From NCBI GenBank assembly GCA_016722525.1, contig JADKJB010000004.1, positions 62,001 through 126,000 of the forward strand: a stretch of DNA of 64,000 nt. The letters are read 5' to 3'. Below, one piece after another: positions 57,260-64,000 of the stretch. Position 1 is the first letter of the stretch, and every line of letters starts with the position of its first letter. Below the pieces are notes generated by a model, which was not told the DNA's origin, made no database searches, and saw only the letters and a list, made by a program, of their open reading frames with translations. A program made the translations under genes and the position numbers. Source of the stretch: Bacteroidota bacterium (lineage in GTDB: Bacteria; Bacteroidota; Bacteroidia; AKYH767-A; OLB10).

Positions 57260-57655
57260 TTAGGCTCCTTTTTTTAAATGTTCTCGCTTCATTTCCACTA
57301 CCATTTCAATTAGTAATCCAAGATGAATGGGTTTAGAAATAAACCTTTCTCCACCTGCTTCAAGCGCTGCTTTTATCAATTCTTCATTATTTGTAGCACT
57401 TAAAAAAAGAACCGGGATATCCTTATAGCGTAAATCGTTTTTAAGTTCTTTGCACATACTAATGCCATTCACATAAGGCATCATAATGTCCAGTATAATT
57501 ACATCGGGTAAAAAGTCATTCAATTTATCGAAACCGGTAAACCCGTTGGTGGCAGTCACAACATCAAAACCCCTTTTTCTGAAATTATAAGAAAGCAATT
57601 CTCCAATTTCCGGTTCATCGTCTACAATAAGTAGTTTATAATTTAAGTTTTTCAT
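57260..57655 (-). CDS. CheY-like response regulator receiver protein
   Basis: A stand-alone 131-aa receiver domain with no output domain. LLIVDDEPEIGELLSYNFRK holds the acidic pair, DVIILDIMMPYVNGISMC the phosphoacceptor Asp, VLFLSATNNEEL the conserved Ser/Thr position, and FISKPIHLGLLIEMV the conserved Lys. No histidine kinase gene is adjacent. It is convergent with the hemerythrin-like gene, 16 bases apart. The promoter element ends seven bases before the ATG, so the mRNA is probably leaderless. Confidence 0.92.
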   Translation of the reverse strand: MKNLNYKLLIVDDEPEIGELLSYNFRKRGFDVVTATNGFTGFDKLNDFLPDVIILDIMMPYVNGISMCKELKNDLRYKDIPVLFLSATNNEELIKAALEAGGERFISKPIHLGLLIEMVVEMKREHLKKGA

Positions 57656-57662
57656 TCAAGCG

Positions 57663-57670
57663 CAAAATTA
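57663..57670 (-). promoter_or_regulatory. -7 promoter element of the response regulator (leaderless candidate)
   Basis: TAATTTTG on the minus strand ends seven bases before the ATG at 57655. Confidence 0.45.
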
Positions 57671-57753
57671 ATTGTGCTTGAATAACTGTAAATTTAGATT
57701 AAGTTAAATTAATGTTAATTATGCTGCTTTAATAGGTCGAAAAAATGAATAAA

Positions 57754-57786
57754 AAAAAGCCCTGATCAAAAATCAGGGCTTTTTAA
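57754..57786 (-). terminator. Intrinsic terminator after the 1519-aa T9SS protein
   Basis: Stem aaagccctgat / atcagggcttt with a loop caaaa, flanked by A- and T-runs, 14 bases after the stop codon at 57800. It can act in both directions, but only the minus strand has a gene ending here. Confidence 0.9.
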
Positions 57787-57799
57787 AAAAATCAATAAC

Positions 57800-60700
57800 T
57801 TATTCAGTAATGATCAATTTTCTTGTAATTTTTTGTCCTTCGAATTCAAGTGTGTAGTAGTAAATACCTGCACCAAAATCACGGGAATTGATGGTGAAGC
57901 TATGTGCTCCTGCATCTTTAGATCCGTTGACAGGAACAGCAATTTCCTGACCTAATACATTTGATATCGTAATAGTAACATTTCCACCAATTGGAAGCAT
58001 ATAATCAACTGTTGATGCACCAGTGAAAGGGTTAGGATAATTCTGACCTAAAGAAATTCCTGAAGCAATTGGATCATTGATTCCAACTGTACAAGGTCCG
58101 GTAATTTCTTCGAAACAGAAATCATCAATGGCCCATCCTTCATAGTTGTTAACTGTGTTATCAGATGCAAAACGGAAGCGGAAGATTACAGTACCGCTAT
58201 TGAAGAAATTAACTTCTTTTTCTGCCAATACCCAGTTTGTTTCTGTACCTGACCATCCCGGCAATCCAGGTGATCCGCCAAGTCCGGTAATGAATGGAGT
58301 GTTGAACCATGTAGGAAGTGATGAAGCAAAACCAAGATGTTGCCATGTAGTTGCATTGTCCACTGAATATTCAACAATTCCACCATCGGCAAAGGGTTCA
58401 GTATCATATTTATGTCTGAAACTCAGTTTATAACATTTAGTGTTATCAACGGTGAATACAGGGGTAAATAACCCTGAGGTATCCCTATTGGCATAATTAG
58501 AATCCAGACTGATTGTCCAGGCATTCGTACCACTGAATGCACCGTTAATGATGGTTTGATTTGGCGTACCAAGCTCCCAATCGTTTATAGTAGAATTATA
58601 AGTCAGAGCATTTACAGAAACCCATTGTGGACCTGATTCGAAATCGTTACAATATGGATTACCAGCAGTAATAGAAACACTGTCAAATACTGAAATAGTA
58701 ATGCATGTGGTATCATCAAATGGATTCAAATCAATTCCATTGTTAGGATCGGAAGTAATCACACAAACATCATAAACTCCCGGAGCGGCTGTCCACTGTT
58801 GACTGAATGCATGTACCTGATTTTGCTGCGAAGGCAATGCCGGAGCATACGAAATAGGATCAGTGACTAAAGGAACACCATTAATTGTGAGCGTTGCATT
58901 TACCGAAGTAAGTGGAGTAGTTCCGGGGTTTGAAATAGGTGATGAAAACTGAACTACCTGACCAGGGAAGATGAAATTATTATTGATAGTATTTGTATTT
59001 ACAATAATAGGTGAAGCAGTTAAAGGAACAGGAATGGTGATACTGAAATCATCAATTGAGAAACCATCAATTTGAACTGAGGCATCAGAAGTGAAAATAA
59101 AACGGAATTGCACCAGACCCACACTATCCAGGAAGTTCAGACAGGTTGCTTCAGTTTTAATCCAACCACCGGTTGCTCCCGCCCATGCAGGTAAATTTGA
59201 AGAAATGATAGCAGCTTGATTGTACCAATTCACCCAGCAAGGAGCTGTAAGGCCTGGGCCACCAAGTAAAATCCATGGTCCGCCATTGATGTTGTATTCT
59301 AATCTCACTCCATCCCATGCCGCTTCAGTATTGTGGTTTCTCCAGAAAGAAAGTTTAGCATCCACTGCATTTGATAAATCAAATATTGGAGTATAAAGCT
59401 CGCAATTAGCAGTTGGTCCATAAGCGCTGATCAGATTAACGTCCCAAGAGTTAGGTGGTGAGAAGGCATTATTGGTAGTTCCAAATGCAGGAGTTCCAAG
59501 TTCCCAAATAGTTGTTGCTCCACCGGGAGTTAAAGTACTCCATCCAACATTTGGTCCATCGAAGTTATCATTATAAGGACCTGTGTAACTCAAAGGAATT
59601 ACAGGCACACCAACTCTTTGAACACAAGTAGTGTCGTTCGAATTATCTGTATCACCAGCTAATTCCGTCCAAGCGCAGAAATCATATTGACCTGAAGGAA
59701 CAGTAAACGTTGGCATACTGAAAGTAGTGATTGAATTCGGTGCAAGAGTACCATTGAATGTAGCAGTCACCGGAGCGCCTCCATTAAGTGAATAAGCTAC
59801 AGGAATAGTTGTTTGAGGTGCAGTTCCAAAATTCCTGATCTGAACTGTTACGTTTGAAGTTCCGTTGGCAGGTCCATTTGGTGTAGGTTCAGTAATTAAT
59901 GTAACACCTACATCATTTGCACCAGGTTGCTTCACACATAAATCGTCAATACTTACACCATCATTAGGTACACCATTGAATCCACTAATGAATTCAAAGC
60001 GGAACTGAATAAATGTAATTGCATTTGCAGTAACAATATTTTGTAAATAATAGCGCGATTCTGCCCATCCTCCTGAACTTCCATCCCAGCCGGCAGCACC
60101 AAAGTTTAATGAATTATTATTGTACCAGTTCAACCCATCAGGATCACCAACAGTACCAAGCACAATCCAGTTACCAGAGCCATTCGCATTGTAAGAAATT
60201 CTTAATCCTTCTCCTCCGGCAGTAAGTTGATTTCTAAAGAAAGATAAGTAGGGATTAACAGCGCCAACAAGGTCATAAATTGGAGTGTTGAGAGATGCAA
60301 AAGCACCAAAACCATAACCGTTATTCAGGTTAATATCCCATGCATTGACACCAGAATTAGCTCCTGTAGTAGCTCCAAAGTTAGGAGTACCTAATTGCCA
60401 TTGGGCAGCAGCAGCATTATTTGTTGAATCCTGGAATCCTGCATTACCACTTTCGAAATCGTCGCAGGCAGTAAGTGAAAGAACTGGAATACCAAGTGAG
60501 CTTTTGCAAATAGTATCATTAAAATTATTTCCATCGCCAGGTAAGCTCGTATATGCACAAATTGTATAGGTACCAACCGGAACGTTAAAGCATGGGAGGG
60601 TAACAGATGCCGATGCTCCCGGAGTAAGTGTACCTGTATAATTAACAGTACCGGTGAGACCTCCCGGGTTAACCACATAAGTAACAGGGAAGGTTATTTG

Positions 60701-62359
60701 ATTATTTAAACCATAGTTTTTTACATTGACAATTACATCCAAACAATTTCCTGCAGGACCTGTAGTGCCGGGTTGAGTAATAGAAGAAACACCAACATCA
60801 TCAGGCTGTGGAAGAGTGATACAGAAGTTGTCAATTGAAAATCCGTCACCGGTTACCGAACCATCAGAGGTAAACACAAAACGGAACCAACACTGTGGTA
60901 GGTTATTGAATTGAGCATCAAGTAATACAGATGAACGAACCCAACCTCCTGAGTTTCCTTCCCATCCTGGAAGTTGGCTAGAGTTTAAAGCAGCATCAGT
61001 GTACCAGTTTTCACAATCAACACAATTAGGGTCAGTTTGAATAAAAGGAGAGAGTACGTTCCATGGGCCAAGAATCGTATCAGTAGTCCATTCTACACGA
61101 ACACCATCCCATGTTGCTTCAGTACTATGATTTCTCCAGAATTCAAATTTAGCACCTGCTCCAATTGTAAAACTTAATTCAGGAGAAAGCAAATAAGCCA
61201 ACGCGCCATTGTCATAGGGGGTGGTGAGATTTATATCCCAAGAGTTGGGTGCAGAGTAAGCAGAACTGGTTGCTCCAAAAGCAGGAGTACCTAATTCCCA
61301 AACACTAGTAAGATTGGCTGCATTGGGTGCCCACAGGTTAGTAGTAATATCAAAGATATCGCAATAAGGGAATGAAATTCCCGCTTGAATATCAAAACAA
61401 ACTAAATCCGAAGGCCCTGGGCCAGGCAGGTAATTAATATTTGCACAAAAAGAAGCATCAATAACTTCAATGTAATAACAGATAGAATCACCTGGTGCCA
61501 ATGAATCGCCATTCGCTAAAGTGTCTGGAATCTGAGCATTAAAAGTACTATCGGAAATGTTAGTCATTAGAATACCTGGTTCAGCAATGCCGTTTACCGT
61601 ATAATTTAAAGTGGCAGAAGCAATTAGTGAAGCATCTGTAAAGGCAGCATTGATATTAAAAGGACCCAAATTATAAACTGTACCTGAATAATTAGGAGGA
61701 AGTGGATAGACATTTGGGATATCTGTTTCACACAATGTAGCAGTCACAACGAGGTCATCAATTGCCCAACCATTTCTGCCTGATCCGCCACTGTTATTTC
61801 CATCAGCTAATTTAAAGCGAAATCTAACATCCGGGTTGTTACCGGCAAGATTAGAAACATCAAATATTTCAGTCTGCCACCAGGTATTGTCAGGGATAGT
61901 GCTTTGACCGGGCTGCCAGGCAGCATAACTTGCCTCCTGAAAACGACTTCCCTGAGTGCGGAATAAACCGGTTCCAAGATAAGAACAGTTATTGTTAGCA
62001 CCTCCGGCATCATCCACCAACTGAATCCAGCTAACTCCACCATCGGTTGAAATTTCGATAGTTGCATTATCAAAAAACTCAATCTTACAGATTTGCTTGA
62101 AATTCAACTTAACGAAAAAGTTGAAAGAACAATCAATAGGATCTGTTTCAAGATAAGAGATACTATTAGGTGCATCAATAAATGAGGTATCACTAGTTGT
62201 TATACTAGAATAAATCCTTGTATTGATGTTAAAACCCGGTGTTCCGCTAGATGTTACAGCATAAGGTGCTGATTCAAAATCTTCGACGTAAACCTGGGCT
62301 TTCAGCAAAAATGAACTGCTGAGTAATAATAAAGTAAAGATTAACTTCCTCATGATCAT
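57800..62359 (-). CDS. 1519-aa modular T9SS type A surface protein (choice-of-anchor J / CARDB-like repeats)
   Basis: The signal peptide (MRKLIFTLLLLSSSFLLKAQ) is followed by five jelly-roll modules of the MAM/choice-of-anchor J kind, near residues 20-210, 335-520, 640-820, 935-1120 and 1230-1420. They repeat WELGTPxFG, NSWDINL, LSFWRNHNTEAAWDGVR, LPGWxGxxGGW and DGFSIDDFCI. Between them lie about three CARDB-like Ig modules (DVGVSSITQPG, NFGTAPQTTIPVAYSLNGG, CAWTELAGDTDNSNDT). A type A CTD ends it (LGQNYPNPFTGASTVDY, ITISNVLGQEIAVPV, FGAGIYYYTLEFEG, TRKLIITE). It is one clean frame of 4.56 kb without breaks. Such modules bind carbohydrates or proteins at the cell surface; the target is unknown. 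Confidence 0.92.
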   Translation of the reverse strand: MIMRKLIFTLLLLSSSFLLKAQVYVEDFESAPYAVTSSGTPGFNINTRIYSSITTSDTSFIDAPNSISYLETDPIDCSFNFFVKLNFKQICKIEFFDNATIEISTDGGVSWIQLVDDAGGANNNCSYLGTGLFRTQGSRFQEASYAAWQPGQSTIPDNTWWQTEIFDVSNLAGNNPDVRFRFKLADGNNSGGSGRNGWAIDDLVVTATLCETDIPNVYPLPPNYSGTVYNLGPFNINAAFTDASLIASATLNYTVNGIAEPGILMTNISDSTFNAQIPDTLANGDSLAPGDSICYYIEVIDASFCANINYLPGPGPSDLVCFDIQAGISFPYCDIFDITTNLWAPNAANLTSVWELGTPAFGATSSAYSAPNSWDINLTTPYDNGALAYLLSPELSFTIGAGAKFEFWRNHSTEATWDGVRVEWTTDTILGPWNVLSPFIQTDPNCVDCENWYTDAALNSSQLPGWEGNSGGWVRSSVLLDAQFNNLPQCWFRFVFTSDGSVTGDGFSIDNFCITLPQPDDVGVSSITQPGTTGPAGNCLDVIVNVKNYGLNNQITFPVTYVVNPGGLTGTVNYTGTLTPGASASVTLPCFNVPVGTYTICAYTSLPGDGNNFNDTICKSSLGIPVLSLTACDDFESGNAGFQDSTNNAAAAQWQLGTPNFGATTGANSGVNAWDINLNNGYGFGAFASLNTPIYDLVGAVNPYLSFFRNQLTAGGEGLRISYNANGSGNWIVLGTVGDPDGLNWYNNNSLNFGAAGWDGSSGGWAESRYYLQNIVTANAITFIQFRFEFISGFNGVPNDGVSIDDLCVKQPGANDVGVTLITEPTPNGPANGTSNVTVQIRNFGTAPQTTIPVAYSLNGGAPVTATFNGTLAPNSITTFSMPTFTVPSGQYDFCAWTELAGDTDNSNDTTCVQRVGVPVIPLSYTGPYNDNFDGPNVGWSTLTPGGATTIWELGTPAFGTTNNAFSPPNSWDVNLISAYGPTANCELYTPIFDLSNAVDAKLSFWRNHNTEAAWDGVRLEYNINGGPWILLGGPGLTAPCWVNWYNQAAIISSNLPAWAGATGGWIKTEATCLNFLDSVGLVQFRFIFTSDASVQIDGFSIDDFSITIPVPLTASPIIVNTNTINNNFIFPGQVVQFSSPISNPGTTPLTSVNATLTINGVPLVTDPISYAPALPSQQNQVHAFSQQWTAAPGVYDVCVITSDPNNGIDLNPFDDTTCITISVFDSVSITAGNPYCNDFESGPQWVSVNALTYNSTINDWELGTPNQTIINGAFSGTNAWTISLDSNYANRDTSGLFTPVFTVDNTKCYKLSFRHKYDTEPFADGGIVEYSVDNATTWQHLGFASSLPTWFNTPFITGLGGSPGLPGWSGTETNWVLAEKEVNFFNSGTVIFRFRFASDNTVNNYEGWAIDDFCFEEITGPCTVGINDPIASGISLGQNYPNPFTGASTVDYMLPIGGNVTITISNVLGQEIAVPVNGSKDAGAHSFTINSRDFGAGIYYYTLEFEGQKITRKLIITE

Positions 62360-62417
62360 GGTTTTAGGTTATTCAATATTTGCATTTGGTTGATTGGTGC
62401 GTATTTTATAGGAGGTT

Positions 62418-62425
62418 CAAAACTA
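62418..62425 (-). promoter_or_regulatory. -7 promoter element of the 1519-aa T9SS protein gene
   Basis: TAGTTTTG on the minus strand, 58 bases before the ATG at 62359. Confidence 0.45.
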
Positions 62426-62622
62426 CGAAACTAATTTTATGAACTGTAATATAAGCTATATTTATTGGTCACCCCAAAAATGGTGGTAAGACATTGACTA
62501 TCATATTCCTGTTTTTTATTGACGCGCATGGTATCAGGATGGTTGCATCAGCTGAGAAAAGTTACAAACACCTAAAACCGGATAGGAGCAACGAAACACA
62601 ACAATTACAATTCATTTTTACA

Positions 62623-63782
62623 TCATTCGTGCATCCACGATTTATAATAGGTGTCGTCAGAAATTTTAAGGGCATCTTCCGTGAGCCATAAGGGTTTAAA
62701 AGTATCAATCATTACAGCTAATTCTTTAGTTTCTTTAGCCCCAATCGATTTTTCAACAGTTCCCGGATGGGGTCCATGTGGTATTCCACCGGGATGTAAT
62801 GTGATTTGACCACGTTCAACATTTTTTCTACTCATAAAATCTCCATCAACGTAATACAATACTTCATCAGAATCAATATTACTGTGATTATAAGGGGCTG
62901 GAATCGCTTGGGGTGATAATCGTAAAGTCTTGGTACAAAGGAACAAATGACGAAATTATGAGCTTCAAAAGTTTGATGAACCGGTGGTGGCTGATGCACA
63001 CTTCCTGTGATTGGCTCAAAGTCATGAATGGAAAATGCCCATGGATAATTGTTGCCATCCCAGCCAATTGCATCGAATGGATGTGTAGCGTATATATATG
63101 TATAAACTAAACCTTGTTTTTTAATAAGTACTTTAAAGTCGCCTTTTTCATCATGGGTTTGTAGGTTTTGAGGTTTTCTGATATCACGTTCACAATAAGG
63201 AGCATGTTCCTCTAATTGGCCGTATTCATTTCTGTATCGGCGCGGTATTTCGATTGGACTGAAGGATTCAACGATCAGAAGACGATTATTTTCATTTTTA
63301 AATTCTAACCTAAAAATGGTTCCTCGTGGAATAATCAGATAATCGCCATAGCCAAAATCAATACTTCCATAAAGAGAATGCATTGTGCCGCTTCCCTCAT
63401 GTACAAAAATCATTTCATCGGCATCGGCATTTTTTAAGAAATAATCGGTAATTGATTTTCTTGGAGCTGCTAATGATATTTGAAGGTCATTATTGACCAA
63501 CACCTGCTTTTTACTTATGATATAATCATCTTCCGGATCGATTTTGAATCCAAGCAAGCTATAATTTCTTAGAAATCTCTGGTGGGCAATTTTGGGTTCG
63601 CGAGAAAAAACAGGTCCAAGTTCCTTAACAATTGTTGGTGGGTATAAATGATAAATTAAGGAATAAACATTAGAAAATCCATTTGTAGAAAATAACTCTT
63701 CTGAATAAAGTTCTCCGTTCGGTTTACGAAACTGAGTATGACGTTTATGGGGAATTTGTCCTAAAGTGTGGTACTGTGGCAT
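62623..63782 (-). CDS. hmgA: Homogentisate 1,2-dioxygenase, one frame break
   Basis: Opens the aromatic ring of homogentisate with O2 and Fe2+, a step of tyrosine and phenylalanine breakdown. Joined length is 386 aa. Landmarks: MPQYHTLGQIPHKRHTQFRKPNG, DEMIFVHEGSGTMHSLYGSI, YLIIPRGTIFRLEF, HQPPPVHQTFEAHNFVICSF with metal-binding residues, and LHPGGIPHGPHPG. The frame breaks near 62912, where one base lost from a C-run changes HPQAIPAPYNHSN to HPKRFQPL. The downstream frame then gives a normal C-terminus. It shows an oxygen-using metabolism. Its other pathway genes are not within the window. Confidence 0.92.
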
Positions 63783-64000
63783 ATTTCATATTTGATTTGA
63801 GTTACAAATTTATGAAAATTGAGCTTAAGGAGCGTTTAATTCCGGCATTAAATGTCAAAATAATAGTTTGACAGTATATACAGCAAATAAAAGATGGATT
63901 TTTGGCATTTTTGAAAGAAAAACAAGAGTACACAAAACTGAAACTAACTTGAACGTTTTTAACCCGGCAAGTTTAATTGTTAATTTTCTTATTAAAACTT
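63783..64000. other. Intergenic end of the window
   Basis: TAAATTTG on the minus strand (63805-63812) is a likely promoter for hmgA, 22 bases before its ATG. No coding frame is seen in the remaining about 190 bases. Confidence 0.5.

Noticed and set aside
62494..62691. 65-codon plus-strand frame between the 1519-aa protein gene and hmgA
   Set aside because: It overlaps the end of hmgA and has no start signal or recognisable sequence.

Overview
The window comes from a Bacteroidota chromosome, AT-rich and densely packed. Three things point there. First, six proteins carry type IX secretion (T9SS) C-terminal sorting domains, and porQ, a T9SS gene, is present. Second, start codons follow the Bacteroidota -7 promoter element TAnnTTTG, with no clear Shine-Dalgarno sequences. 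Third, the gene orders (porQ-cmk-ispH-rpsA, pyrR-pyrB, a three-PPIase operon) are typical of that phylum. Homogentisate dioxygenase and a lycopene cyclase-like protein suggest an aerobic, pigmented, probably gliding or surface-attached organism. I cannot place it below phylum or class.

Layout. 0-4.2 kb (-): three periplasmic peptidyl-prolyl isomerases for outer-membrane protein folding. 4.3-5.7 kb (-): guaB. 5.8-14.8 kb (-): two T9SS type B cargo proteins, a 699-aa fibronectin-III protein and a giant adhesin of about 2257 aa with two interleaved families of Ig-like repeats. 15-18.9 kb (-): a SanA-like protein, a nitronate monooxygenase and two M16 peptidase-like proteins, one without its N-terminus. 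19-30 kb (+): nucleotidyltransferase, glyA, porQ, cmk, ispH, rpsA, pyrR-pyrB, a STAS protein, a T9SS type A cargo protein and rnz. 30-35.5 kb (-): miaA, a pRiA4b-like acidic protein, and the dapD-GT9-yrdC-cca operon. 35.5-48.9 kb (mixed): ruvX, def, aroK, a phosphoribosyltransferase, an NlpC/P60 hydrolase, a TPMT-like methyltransferase, rlmD, a truncated T9SS protein, rocD, DUF4199, an FAD oxidoreductase, a VWA/AAA+ chelatase-like pair with a small unknown gene, and lycopene cyclase. 48.9-57.7 kb: an outer-membrane barrel, an Omp28-like T9SS protein, DUF1801, tRNA-Ala with a tRNA-like remnant upstream, two rhodaneses, recQ, a small cysteine protein with a hemerythrin-like protein, and a CheY-like regulator. 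57.8-63.8 kb (-): a 1519-aa modular T9SS type A protein and hmgA.

At least 29 single- or double-base frame breaks split 16 genes, including guaB, glyA, def, rlmD and recQ. Each reading frame resumes at the right place in the protein family. I read these as sequencing or assembly indels and give merged coordinates for the broken genes, naming each break. Two other genes (the M16 peptidase near 17.3 kb and the T9SS fragment near 40.5 kb) have instead lost whole 5' segments.

Functionally the window is mostly housekeeping, around a T9SS surface-display theme: PPIases fold envelope proteins, PorQ belongs to the cell-surface sorting machinery, and six cargo proteins are predicted substrates. I found no CRISPR array, prophage, transposase or recognised defence island. 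The least explained items are the VWA/AAA+ module at 44.4-47.7 kb, the gene-poor 49.8-50.5 kb stretch, the hairpin holding a start codon at 2.1 kb, and the apparently leaderless promoters.
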